Source: Litoditis marina
Taxonomy: Eukaryota > Nematoda > Chromadorea > Rhabditida > Rhabditidae
Reading direction: 5' to 3'
Assembly (NCBI GenBank): GCA_964036275.1
Contig: OZ038433.1
Location: 36,179,336 to 36,243,335 of the forward strand
DNA: 64,000 bases
Part shown: in pieces, positions 28,701 through 41,700 of the stretch
How the letters are laid out: the number at the start of each line of letters is the position of its first letter
How positions within the stretch are numbered: position 1 is the stretch's first letter
Notes under the pieces: model-generated
What the model saw: the letters and a program-made list of their open reading frames with translations, nothing else
What the model was told of the DNA's origin: nothing
Database searches by the model: none
Position numbers and translations under genes: made by a program

Positions 28701-31049
28701 CAAGCACATTGCTACAAGCTTCACCATCGAATACGTCCTGGTGTTACATTTGAAAAAAAAATAACTGCAGATTCATGTGTTTCGCAACAACTGTGTTTTT
28801 TAATATCATGACAATTCACGATGATTTTCTTCTGAGAAACTTATCAACAAGACATGTACTGGGCTCAAATCTATGAAACTTCATTACAATTCAGCGGGAC
28901 ATCGTTCCTGGGACGCTTTCTAATGTATTTTCAGGATGATTGTAGTTTGTAGCCGGTTGTAGTTTGTAGCCAGCCGAAAAACTCACCAGCACACGCCGTG
29001 ACTCGTACTCCCCACTGCCATTGACCGGTCAGAGAGGCGACGTTTGAGCCTACCACGAAACCCAATCCACTGGAAAAACATAATGAAACCACATGTTCAT
29101 TTTCCGCATTCTATTCGATCCAGACCTTCGAAGGCAAGAAAAAGCATTCCCATCATTTACTGTGGCGTATACTTATTGGTTATGTATTCAAAATAATTTG
29201 CGATGACATTACAACATTTCATTCTTGAAGTTATCATCGTAATGACTCATTATTGTGTGGTTTCATGAAACAAGTCATCATGAACTTGTTGTTCAAGATG
29301 ATCTTGTTTACCTTCCAACGGGCACGGCGAAGTAGAACAACATATACATTCGACTTCTCGCAACACCAGTGAACATATCGGATATGAGCGATGGAGAAAC
29401 ATTAGAGTAGGATGCTTCACCGACCCCGACTATTCCGCGGAACAGCAGAAACAGCCAGAAGTGCTGGAATCACAAGTATAGTCGCCATTTTCCCCATAAA
29501 GACAGCAGAGGGTTCAATTGATTGAGCGATGCGGGGCGAGCGGTCGTTGATTATCTGCCAGCAGTTGAGAGAGTGAGCAGATCAATGATACGCAGACGAA
29601 CTGGCCGCTCGCCAAACCCCATCCCATACAAAATCGATGGTACGGTGTCCACAACGGTTTGACAAATCCTATATACGTACAACGTATGTATAGTGAGTGA
29701 CAAATATACAAATTTCTATCGCTCGCCGGAATCCAACCTGCGAGCGAAAGGTTCGTAGCAGAACGCCAACCATTGCGCTATTAGAGCACATAACCAGCAA
29801 GCTTCCAAATCGAGAGCATGTATGCGTACACAGCGGAAAGTGAGATATACAGTACCCTTCCGCCTTTCCGTTGGCGACGACTATAGACATTGATCCAATC
29901 TTTGTTGTAGTTAGCTCTTGATACGCATTCTAACTCACAAATTTCGACCGAAAGGCAACGGAATCAAACTACAAACACAGCGTGACAGGAGAACAAACAA
30001 ACACATTATGGGCCAGCTCAGGTAAAAGCGTACCCTGAAATCAAATTTAGGTCTCAATGTGTGTTCTCAACCCAGTTTCTGTGAACCTATCTATCTGTGC
30101 TTCGAGGTAATATTTTCATATTCTGACCTCTCTCGGTGCAAAAGTCGATCCCAGAACAGCTCCGATCCAGATAACAACTCCGACAATGATAATCCATTTA
30201 CGGTTGTATCTAAACAAATGACAACGTGTACTCATTGAAAAAGTTAGATAAGAATCCTGCAGGAATTGGACACGGTTCATGTACATACAAACAGTGTATG
30301 GACTGGTTTCCATGTTCCGCTGTAGATAAACCTCGGCATATTGTACAATGTTGGGTTTCTTATTCAAACCAAAACACGAAACATTGGACTATTCAAGGTT
30401 ATACCAAACGTCTGGGTTTTAAGCTTTTATAAAAACTGAACCGAGAGCAAACTCTACATAGTTCATTTCACGCCATTCCTTCTAATTTTAGCTTGTTATT
30501 TTCCTCACAGTATATTTCACAATATCAAACATCTACGGAGTGCCGCAGCTCCCACGTGAACCAGTCCAACCTACCAGACAGTTTGTTCTATCTCAAGTAT
30601 TACCTGTCTCCTAGATAACCACAGATGGGGGATCCGAACATGAAAAATACTAGGAAAACAGTTTGTATCATCCCCGCCATTCCGTCATCAATGTCGTAGT
30701 ATTCTTGGACATCAGTCAGCACTCCTGTAATTCAGCAATCTTAAGGTTTTTTTCTCATGTTTGGTTGTCGAACTTCGAAACCTCTCACTCTCACAATTGT
30801 CTGTTCTTTCCTCAAATGCCACATTTTTTGACATGAAATCTGAATGAGTTGTAAAAAAGATAGACTGCTGAAGGATAGCTCTAGGTACCGTGTACCGAGA
30901 TGTTTATCTTTTGTTTTAACTATAATGTATGTTCTACTGCTCAGATAATATAGGCACAAACCTGCTACTGTGTACCGATCCACATAATTCAACAGGTTGA
31001 TGATGAAAAGAATTGTAATGCTGACATATTCCCGACGACCGTTTACCAT
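25717..31049 (-). CDS. Spinster-type major facilitator transporter, 13 exons
   Basis: Member of the Spinster (SPNS) MFS family, which carries lysophospholipids or sphingolipids and acts at lysosomes, endosomes or the plasma membrane. Exons in order: 30962-31049, 30604-30724, 30128-30209, 29312-29463, 28987-29069, 28412-28544, 28043-28195, 27756-27831, 27260-27403, 26992-27057, 26717-26815, 26220-26385, 25717-25829. All phases agree, giving 491 residues, within the family range. Motifs: NLLNYVDRYTVAG in TM1 (about 19-30), CGYLGDR (about 64-70), GVGEASY (110-116), LTGQWQWGVR (about 163-172), and GDATGPYLIG near TM11. The C-terminal tail is acidic and Ser-rich. The ATG lies 20 bases behind an acceptor-like TTTCAG (31070-31072), suggesting trans-splicing. 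Exon 6 has two in-phase acceptors 39 bases apart. Intron 3 contains a SINE and repeat B. The family call is secure; substrate is unknown. Confidence 0.95.
29478..29674 (-). repeat. Dispersed repeat B, copy 2
   Basis: Reverse-complement relative of 17771-17976, starting GTCGCCATTTTCCCC. It lies in Spinster intron 3, abutting the SINE at 29690. It lacks the internal 22-bp duplication of copy 1. Confidence 0.8.
29690..29886 (-). mobile_element. tRNA-derived SINE, copy 3
   Basis: Minus-strand copy of the family at 6921-7125. Complementary boxes are visible around 29735-29795 (ATTGCGCTATTAG and a diverged box B), and the body CACAGCGGAAAGTGAGA to TTTCCGTTGGCGAC at about 29828-29880. It sits in Spinster intron 3. 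Confidence 0.75.
29895..30035. repeat. Possible dispersed repeat shared with 33028-33135
   Basis: Both stretches start TTGTAGTT, contain a TACAAACACA block followed by GGC(C)A(G/A)CTCA, and share spacing, but they are strongly diverged. This is a weak family call from eye alignment only. Confidence 0.35.
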
Positions 31050-31199
31050 CTTTGAAAAGGCTCACTACCCTGAAATAATTGAAGAAAGAATGAATGAGGG
31101 CAATGGATGAAAATAAATGGAAAGATCGTTGAAAAATAGATACAGGTAGAGAGTAAGAGAGAAAAAGAACAGCGTGAAAGCGAGGGAAAAAACAAAACA

Positions 31200-31250
31200 A
31201 AGTAGAAGAGAAGAAGAGGGGGAGAGAAGAGAGAGAGAGAGAGAGAGAAA
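31200..31250 (+). repeat. GA-rich microsatellite upstream of Spinster
   Basis: GAGAGAGA tract about 170 bases 5' of the Spinster start codon (the gene is on the minus strand). Simple repeat within the presumed promoter region. Confidence 0.85.
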
Positions 31251-31960
31251 CAGATAAATGTTTTATACACCTCAGCTTACTTCCAACATAACCTCACATC
31301 CCACGTACATGAAATGAAGACTATTGCAGCGAGTAACCATTACGACAACAACACCACTCTAATCTCAACTATCCAAGAACCTCTGTTTATCATTCGTAAA
31401 CAAAACAGAACTTCGTGTAAATAAATGTCGTGTGTGCATGCGCCACTTAGAAAACTGATAAGAGTTAGTACGTTGTAGTTGAAACGAGTTTGTGTTTTCA
31501 TTTTTTACAAAGTACTCTCATCTGATGTTAATTTCATAATTGCGTAAAAAAATCGTGCTGTATTGTATGCATGCTACATGATGAACGCAACAAATTATAA
31601 TTGATTTTCGTAGTTTTCATCCAGCAGCCAATCGCCAAAATAGAAGTTCATAGTTTTGATTACATAAATTCTCTAAGGCGATGAATGTGACAGGCATAAA
31701 GAGCCTCAGTCAAGAGCTTTTTAAGGTGGTGAGTGTGAGGCGGTCTCCCTCAATGAGGAAGTGCTAGAGATTGGTGTTAATCCCGGTCATCGCGAGCCAA
31801 TACACCGGCCTTGATAAAACAAAACAGTGAGAATAGTGTACACAGTAATGACTATCCCAACCTTTTATACAGTCTTAGGTGAGGAACGATTGATTCATCC
31901 TACAAACAATGAGAATCAGAACAAGTCTAAGAACAGCATTGTTTTGAACGGGGCCTAATT

Positions 31961-32083
31961 AAAGAAGGACGATTATGTGGTCCAATCGCAACGCTTCGGT
32001 CCTTTAAACTGTAAAATATTTTCTAAATGTAGTTTAAAGGACAGATGAAACGGGATCGGTCCACATAATCGTCCTACTTTGAA
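31961..32083. mobile_element. Short hairpin MITE-like element
   Basis: AGGACGATTATGTGG near 31966 is reversed as CCACATAATCGTCCT near 32061-32075, and GGTCCTTTAAACT pairs with AGTTTAAAGGAC inside. Outside, TAATTAAAG and CTTTGAATTA extend the symmetry. About 120 bp in all, with no coding capacity. Confidence 0.7.
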
Positions 32084-35000
32084 TTATGAATTGAACAAAG
32101 AAGAAACCGAGGGATGAGTGATTGGGTTAAATTCTTGAGTGGTTTATGAATTTTCTCAGCCTTGGAGGTGAATTCTCCTAAATCAAAGTAATGTGAATTT
32201 GGGTAACCGGCGCTAGTCTAGGGGACGATTATCAGGAATCGCATTCCTGCCGTCGCGCTTCTAATCAAAGAGAAACGGTAATAAAAGCATTCAATTCGCC
32301 CAGTTTATAGGTGAGAACAAATATAACACGCAGTAAGTGTCGAAGTTAGATAAGCATCACGAGAGAAGAAGGCAGTATCTGGCCAATTAACGGGCCTTTG
32401 TGGAAGAAACCCCAAACATTTACAACTGACAATACGAATGAAAGACAGCGGAAGAGTTTACCACTTTCGGAAGATGATGCTCCGATGCATATCCAGTTTT
32501 AGTTCACACGCGGTGACCATTTTTATATTATTGTAAGTATTACAAATTAGCAGATAGAAAACTCTTAGCTAATCTTCATCAAAGAGACACAATGTGTTCT
32601 GTGAATTAGCGTCTAATGTTTAGCATTCCTTACACACGTGCACAAAATAAACGATTAGGGCCTAGGCGTTCAGTGTATTCTAGTTCATCCTAGAAAGCTC
32701 ATAAGTAAATTGATTTTTTCATGACTGGCTTAATTTTATAATACGTAAATGGTTTTGTTTTTTGAATACTGATATAATGTACTACACATTGATCCAATGT
32801 TGTAGAAATTAAGAACCCAATAACGCATCAAATTGATCGACTAATCGAGTATCGATCAGTTCGAGCTTGCGCAACCGTCACTTTGAGCGTTTATTTTCGG
32901 AAATCGATAGTTCCGAATAAAATGTAGTAACAACATTATTTAGGTTTCCTCTCACTAAATTTTTTCATGAACCGATGAAATAAGCGAGAAAAATGTTATT
33001 CAGCAAAATGTGAGTGACCAAATCCCCGTTGTAGTTGGATCTAGATACACGCCATGATTTACGAACTTGCACCGAAAACCAACCTAATCATACTACAAAC
33101 ACATCGGGATGGGGCAACTCAACCGTCTGAGGAAAAAACCCAAAAATCATCTTGAATCAGGGTCGAAACAATTTTTTCGTTGATCTTTTAGTGAGCTCAT
33201 TAATATAACTATAACATCCGGGACGTCCTAGTGACACAAAAAGAGTTCGATCAATAAAACAACATATTACAGACCTACTTAGGAAGGAGATGATCCTAGT
33301 TGGATGGATAACCTGAGAACATATCTTCCATGGGTTCGCGCTAATCCGCTGTTGATCAACGCAATATTTGCCAGACTCTTCATCCAATCAGATAATACCA
33401 GACTTTTGTAAATAGACAACGTTCGTTGGAGTCAGATGAAAAACAGTCCTCTTCTAATGTATGTGAAGTACTTTCGGTGAATGAGACCAGACAGTCAGAA
33501 TACATTCGTAGGAAAAAATTACAATATTGAAACTCTGTAGTTGATGCTTACGATACGCAAAACTGAGAAAAGTCAGCTCTGCTTAATAGACTATGTCACA
33601 GACATTGAACTCTTCAATACCTCACTCTCTATTCTACTTGGATTCTTCTCGTGTTCGCATTTAGTCCCCGTTGATCAAAAGTACGTGGCTGGCATTTGAT
33701 AATATTTGAAAACTGTAACTGAACATTGTTGGAAGTAATTGGAAGCGATGCCCAATTTTGTGTTACGTGAACACATATACTTGCCTGTTGAGAAAACTGA
33801 AAGAAAAAATAAATCGAATGTAAGTCTTGAATGCAAATTCAAATCCAACCGAATATAGCAAAACCAAAACACACTTTAGCCATACAAGTCATTAGAAACA
33901 GTTCACACAATGAGTCTGACAGAAATCTGAGAGGATGATAATACCAGAACAGGGAACTAAAATTGGAATGTTCTTCAACTGATACTATTTATCTGACCAG
34001 GATCATCAAAGTGGTTTTTCAACTTCAAAAGCAACTGCCGCCAAGCCGGATGGTACGTACTTGATTGAAGCGTCGAACGTATAATAAAAAATGTACTTTA
34101 AGGTTCAATGTGTACTCAGAATCCAACAATTAAAAGTTGTTACGACGTTTTTACTGTATTCGCAAACAGAAATTTGATCAGAAATCAAAATCTTTCCAGA
34201 CGCTTTATAGCTAGAAACACGTTTCATGCAACAGAATTCGACAAGTCTCCAAGGAGAGTCCTTCCAACCTAAGAACCGAAACTAAAAAACGAACAATAAT
34301 TGAAACTCAAATTGCGCATGAGAAGGACACTCTCCCTTTGATTCAATGAGATATCGCCCGTATCTCGATCAAATCATCCTTGTTGTTTTTGCATGGCTCG
34401 ACCGCAGTGTAAACATTACATGTCTTATAACTGTTTTTTTTTTCATAGAGAAAACGTGATATAAATTGTTAGTTCCATCAAGCGCAAAACGACAATGACT
34501 AACAATTTTTTAGAAGACTCCCACTTTTCCACACCATTCTGCTAGAGCAGAGTTGGGAAATAGACTATACATAAAATCAACACTGATTTGGGTGATCACA
34601 ACAAAGAACAATCGTTTAAGCGCAGGAGTAATGGTGATTTTGGAATCTCAATTTATTTCTGCCGTGTTTTAAGTGAGAATACATGTTTCTATAAAAATTG
34701 TGATGTCCTTTTTCGGACAAAAATATCGTTCGCACTATAATAGGGCGGGGTGATCATAGATCGAATTGTTATGACTCGTGTCACGATTTCTCTCGCTTTT
34801 TTTCTCGGTATTTGATGTTGTCTCTTTTATGTGGCTTTTTTCGGTCTAGTCCAGATGATAAGTTTAAATGGTGAAACCTTCAAACAAGGAACTGTAAATG
34901 AAACAATAAAACATATAGACCCGACAAAACATACATACAAAATTGTTACAACGGAATACAAATATAATCATCTCAGTGTTGACGTATGGTTGCAACACAA

Positions 35001-35522
35001 ACAAATCGAAAAAAATCTTGTAAAGATGATATTTTGATCATAGGGCAATGAATTCTCACTCTCAATTTTCGAATTAAACAATTTCCCATCCGAAACACTT
35101 TTTTTCCATAAAAAAATTGAAGAGTGAAAAGAGTTGATCCGATTGTTCACTTGTCGTAGTAAGTTTGCACAATGAGAAACAACTCAATCAGATTAATAGA
35201 AAATCAACAATCACCTTTTCTATAAAATAACAAAAGGAGTTGTTTATACATTCATTAACTATCAATTTTTACGCAAGTTATTTGATTGTTTTCGTTTATC
35301 ACCAAATGTGTGATAAATATTTCAACAAATATCTCCGTTTCCAACGAGTGAAATGCCTATTCGGAATAGTTAAACTATTTCAAACATACATTTTACCGTT
35401 GAAAGTACGACAATGTGATGTTTCGGAATCAGAAAATCGTGCGGAACTGTTAGATGGTTAATAGTTAGTAAAGACATGTCGAAGTCTTCGTGCGATCTCA
35501 GCAATCCAAACACACGGCGGCG

Positions 35523-35613
35523 TAGCAATCCATCCAACCTCATGAGACTCTAATGAACACCTCGTGAGAGTCTCAGCTTATGAGGTATCGCATGAGGTTT
35601 TGAGGGATTGCTT
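35523..35613. repeat. Hairpin element
   Basis: AGCAATCC, then AACCTCATGAGACTC, pair with GAGAGTCTCA, then CATGAGGTTTTGAG and GGATTGCT, forming an imperfect ~90-base stem-loop. It lies about 115 bases downstream of the srh stop codon (minus strand). Possibly a MITE, but only one copy is seen. Confidence 0.6.
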
Positions 35614-35729
35614 CAGCGCGAGGAGCTACAATGTAGTTGTAATTAGTCTCAGCGGACACCAGTTGCGTTTGAGATTTACATTGTCCCCGTAGAGACAATA
35701 ATGACAATAAGTCGTTATGGCTTCATCTC

Positions 35730-38700
35730 CTATTCCTTCGCTATATCAATTGCCGCTACCTTCCTGTGTACACCAGTTGCTCGCGAACACGTCAATCCTG
35801 TAATTAAACCAGAATCACCGAACGTTTAATAAGTTACAAAAGTGGAAAGCTATCGTTCTGCAGAACAACTAGAATATTCTCAACACATTACGTTCATTTA
35901 AACTCAAAATAGAATATAATAGAATAGTTCTGGTACTGATAGTTTATCCAAAGCAATGTTGGGTTGACTCACTTCCGTAGCACTCTTTCAGGTATGATCT
36001 GTATTGTTCGTGGAACAGCAACGTTGTGATAGTAGACACAGTACCGTGAGCTGATATGCACAGAAGACAGGCATTGGTGATTACTGTAAAAAAAAGTAGA
36101 GTAAAATATATGAACCCCCCCCCCCCCCCTTTTATGGATTCATTGGTGATCGTGGTCTCGGTTGTTAGTTGAATGAAGTAACACACCACTGAAACAGTTG
36201 CCGTGAAATATCATGATCATTTTTATTCATTTTGATTACTAACTACTCAGTTGAACGTGTACCATGAATTATTCCCGCTCCAGCATTTGGTGACTCTCGA
36301 CATTGGAAGAGGTGTTCACTACTTGAATATGGAGAAAATATTACGGAAAAAGGTTGTAGTAACCCTGTTATTCGCGTTTGGTGATGACGCAACTGGGTAG
36401 TGTGATACTACTGAGAAAGTGATTGTACCTATTTTTGTAGGACAATAATGATTTTGAAATATGAAACACTTTCGGGAATATATATTCCCACATTCCGGTA
36501 GCTCACTGTACATAACATTGATATATTTAACGATTTGCGGAGATATTCTGAGTACAAATAGAGGATGTGCGATTCGAGTGAACGTTGAACGCTGAGGGAA
36601 CACGCCGTTCCAATCGCTGCTGAACTTTCACGGCAGAACACAATTGTATGGTCGTTTTTGAGTGTATATGCTTTCAATGTTTCGCAAATTTATCGCAAAC
36701 CCATACTGCAATGAAGTTTCAAATAAAAGATCGAACTGAGACAGTTCGATATATGTCCTTTCTTGCTAGAGTGTCCAATATAGAGCTCTGTTCTCGAAAT
36801 TTCACTTATTTGTTTGCTCCCTGGCTGGGACGCAGAGAATGACTTGAAGTGAATTATTATTGATTGCGAGCACTTCTCTGACTCTCGTGCCTTTTCGGCT
36901 AACGCGGTTAGCCAAATTTGGCATTCAATGCAGCCCCCTTTAATAATGTAATGCGTATTCAACGAAGTTTCACTTGCCTGATATTTGGAATGGCTGTGCG
37001 AAAACTAAATAGAATATTACTGATCCCGGTAAACCGATGAAAACGAAAGGAATTCCAACCTGAAAATATACTAATTTTCTAACTTCACTGACATTCTTTT
37101 ACCACATCAATGCACAGATGTAGCGTTCAATTTGTCCACAAAAGGCAATAATTCGAGAACAATCTCACTTTAAAAGATTTGTTAATCCCGAAGCAAGCAC
37201 AGCATACCATTCGAATACGACACAATCAAATTATCAAATTCCATTACCTTTTGATTGGTGTATCAGGTCTGTTGTAATTTGCACATTCATATGCATTCCA
37301 GTTATTCTGGCCGGCAATGTGCTCAATATCAACGTTACAATATCAATGTGGGAGGGATTCAAGAGTTTTGCACTCTTTCGCAACAACCATTTCGCACGGG
37401 ACTTTCTAATAATTTTGCATTTATTTTGTATTCACACTTTTTCACTTTTGAATCATTCACGATTTCAATAAATTATTCTATTCCATTTATCATTTGTGGA
37501 TTATATTTTCTTTTTTTTTTGAATGAGAGTGCAACCTGTAAGCAGAGAAATATCATGAATTTCTTCTGCTTCATTCTGGTTGAGTGCGATATGTGATGAG
37601 ATTGTTGACCAAGGGCTCGAAACGATTCTCCAATGAAAATCAATGACGTCACAATTATCATGAACAGCATAGCAGACAAAACGATCATGATGTGCTGAAA
37701 AGTCAGACAGTGTTTCGATTCAATAACTCTTCAGTTAAACATTCAAATATCAGTTAAAATGGGTATTAAAACTCACTGTAACTTGATCAGGAGTGTAGAG
37801 TATTATACCAGGCAAGTCTAACACAGATAGAGCACATGAGTAGTTCTGCAATATATCGGTAACTCTTGTAATCATCTTCTATCATCTTTGAACCAGCGTC
37901 TCCTCAAACATACTCTACTGAGATTTCCACAGCATGAATAAAAAACTTCCAGGCCGTTTCAATTACGAAAAGGTTTAGAGAAAGTTAGAGATTTTCGCAC
38001 TACAACCTGTTATTCCAAGGATTGTTATTATCTGCTACAAAATTTGGGTTTGGGCAAGAAATTTCGCTTTGAAAAGTAGGATTGATATCGACTATATCCC
38101 CACGTATAAAAACGACAGTCATAAATAAAAAAGTGAATATCGAGTTCTTTCACCTCAGAGTAGTATGCTTTTCCTTTTTCTGGATCGTCGTGTAACAGTG
38201 CCAGCATGATGAAGGATGGGAGTACTACCACTCCAAATATCAAAAACACACAGACACGGTAGCCTCTGCTTCCGAACTTCAGTAGGTTGGATTTAGGCAG
38301 AATAGTCTGAAACACTGCCGTATTGAAAAATTGGTCTGCCGTATTGAAAGACCATCTCACAAACGGCTTGTCAGTTTGTGCTATAGCCAGAAAATCGAGT
38401 GAGCAACGCAGAGCGAGTTATCGTTCATTATTTGCCATCAGTTGGAAACGTGTGTAGGTCAAATATTCACAAATGCGCTGCTTGTTCACAAAGCCCGACC
38501 GTTTCGAAATTGAATGTACGCTCTTCAGCGGTTATGTGCATCTTATCTTCGCGCTTTGCTCCAACAAATTCGAGATGGAGAATGGTGGCAGCAATAGTAC
38601 GAATATCCATCTCCATTTGCCCTATCTCCCACGTATATTTTAATGAGTAGCAGTTTATAAATATTCTGAATGACAGTCGTACGGGGTTAGCAATGACAAA

Positions 38701-41700
38701 AAAACTTATTGATTGATGTAAAAATTGTTTTTCAACGCTGATATTTTCTTATACCTGAGATCTATAGAGGAAGAGCAGGAATACCGAGCTGAGGGTGACG
38801 ATTACCATGTCAAGAACTGCTATGACCAGAATGTTCGTGGGTATTCCTAGCTGAACGTACAGAATACCCATTGGGTAGCCGATCGGCAGAGGTAGAAAAA
38901 CTACAGGCACCTGTGAAATAATAACTCAACTATTTGCCACTTTTCGTTTGAAGTTAAATTGTAGAACATCATCACCTGAACCCATCCAGCATTGTGTGAT
39001 TTTCACTGATGTTGAATTGTGTTGAGTAGTAGACTTTGTGTCTATACCTGTTAACATGTTAGTTCATTAGCATAGTGCGCGTTCACGTAAGAAGTGACGT
39101 GCGCCAGATTGTTTCCTGTTTGAGCATTGTATCGTCTCGCCTGCAATTAACCGGTTCTCTCTCTCCCGTCTCCTCTGTTCTACAGGTATAACTTCTGTGT
39201 TGATATCTGTAGTGTTATTAGTGTTTATCCTAGTGATCTAAGGATACAACATAATTGGCGATCAGGATAGAAACAGCTCTAGTGGGACAGTCCGTTGTCA
39301 GTTTTAGCAAGATATTGAAGGACAGTCTGTTGTCGAATCTTGGCTAGAAACTCTTGAAAGACAGTCTATTGTCTTCAGAGCATAGAGAGCTTTGTGTGAC
39401 CATTGTTTTTGGTACACTGTAAGAGGAAATTTGGTGTTTTGTTTTGCCAACTCGAGAGGAAGAGAGATCGCGTGTTTTGTGTGTTGAAGCATCAATTGTT
39501 AGAGGTGTACGTGATCGTGTAACCCAAGTCTACCGTCTTTTGTAGTCAATATTGTGTCGATTTCACCAGTGCAATGGCTGAAATGAAATTATTGATAGAA
39601 ATGATGCAGAAACAGAAAGAGAGACACCAAGAGCAAATGAAACAACTGTCAGAGTTGGTTTCTGCGAAAAAGAGTCAGAATGATAATGATGACAATCTGA
39701 ACGCTGGCAGTGTAACGAGGCTTATGGCTGAGTTGAATGCTAGGTTGAGTACGTTTGTATTCGATGCTGAAAACGATCAAACGTTCCCACGTTGGTTTGA
39801 CCGATACGGTGAGGTGTTTAGTGTCGATGGTGCTGCGTTGGATGAGAAAGCAAGAGTTAGGCTGTTGTTGGACAAACTCTGTGACAATGTTTTCGAGCGG
39901 TACAAAAGACATGTATTACCAAGTGTGCCGTCGGATATACCGTTTGAAGACACTGTGAAACACTTAAAAGAGTTGTTTGATGTCAAGACGTCGGTCTTTA
40001 CGACGAGATATCAGTGTTTGAAGCTCGAAAAGGCAGATCATGAAGATTTCATGAAGTACACAGGACGTGTCAATGAGCAGTGTGAGAAAGCAAAGATCCA
40101 TGATTTGGATGGCGATGGGCTCAAGGCATTGTTGTGGGTGTACGGGCTGAAATCAAGTCGAGACTCTGAGTTGTACAAAATGTTACTGCTATTTTTGGAT
40201 AGAGAACATCCAGCGAAAAGAAAAGTGACACTGCAAGACTTGTACAGTGAGTGTAACAAGTGGATCAGTCTGAAGCGTGCTAAGATGATTGAGTCCGAGA
40301 CAACTCATGTATATGGAGTGAGATCTCATGAAGAAGATCGTTCAGTTGAACATGGTGGTAGACTGTGTTGAAACTGCAGTGAGAGTGGTCACTTATCTGG
40401 AAATTGCAAGGCCAAGAAGTGGACCTGTGGCAAGTGCAGCAAAAGCGGTCACAAGCAAGAGTTTTGTGAAAAAGTAGTGAAGCACTCCGCTCACTCATCT
40501 GAAAGGGCTCGTGTGAACAACTCGGTGGTTGTACATTCTTCAGAGAGAAACGTGAAGGTGAACGCAGTGAGACGTTACCTGCCAGTATATATCGAAGGTG
40601 TGAAAGTCCATTTTCAACTCGATACTGGCTCGGATGTGACATTGTTGAATTTACGTGACTGGAAGAGGCTTGGTAAGCCAGAGCTTGTAAAATCCGGAGT
40701 TGGAGTAATCAATGCCAATGGGAAGCCTATGCGAGTGCTCGGTATACTCAACTGCGATTTCAAGATGAAAGGTGAATACGGTACTGGTTGTGCCTATGTT
40801 TCTCATTCAAGTAGTCTGGTTGGCATTGATTGGTTGACTCAGAATGAGAACATGAAGTATTACCTGAAGATGATGACTGGTCAAAGTGAGATCAAAGATC
40901 GATCGAGTGAATGTACCAACAGCTAGCTGAAACCTCAGGTGAGAGAGAAGGTGAAGAGTGTTGTGTCAAAGGTTGAGGCCAAGGAAGAGCTCAACAAGAA
41001 CGAAAGTTCATCGATCAGTGATAGCGAAATGTCATCTTCGCAAAGGAAATGGAATGATATAGTCTATGTGGACGTCGTTGGTCCCGTGAAAGGTCTATCA
41101 TACTTAGTTCTCGAAGATTCTGAGACTAAGTGGACTGATGTGGCAGAGATGAAAGACTGCACATCGAGAACAACATCTTCTACATTGTCTGAAATGTTCA
41201 AGTTGGTTGGAAAAACGCCGAAGACTATTGTTACTAGTCTCAGTACGCAGTTCATGACAGAACGATTCCGTAGCGAATGTGTTCAGAATGGAACACGGCA
41301 GGAACAGTCGTTGTTCAACCCTGAAACTTCTAGATTCGCTCATGTTTTGATGCGGAATTTGAAGGAGGAGAAGAGGGTGCCGTCTGACGATGAACTGTCG
41401 AATATGCGTGATAACGACGAAAGTGGTTATGAGTCATGAATGTACTCAGTCTTGCGTCCCCTGATGTCGATCCGAGAAGCCGTGCATCTGTCATCTACGT
41501 GGTTCCGTCTCCAGTCAAGTTGCTGAAGCTGTCTACAGCTGTGTTCCGTTGCTGAAGCTGTCTACAGCCGATTTCTCGTTTTATTCAGTTTTGTGTCTCC
41601 CGTACTTTAGTTATTAAAAAGGGAGGTGTTGAGTAGTAGACTTTGTGTCTATACCTGTTAACATGTTAGTTCATTAGCATAGTGCGCGTTCACGTGAGAA

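Larger units (their letters stand above)
31272..35729. other. Gene-poor spacer between Spinster and srh genes
   Basis: No gene could be assembled. A 42-codon open stretch on the plus strand at about 33281-33408, after acceptor-like CTTAG, looks coding by composition (starts EGDDPSWMDNLR) but has no certain partner exon; another possible small exon is 34003-34051. Hairpin elements at 31961-32083 and 35523-35613 are listed separately. The rest holds nothing I recognise. Confidence 0.4.
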
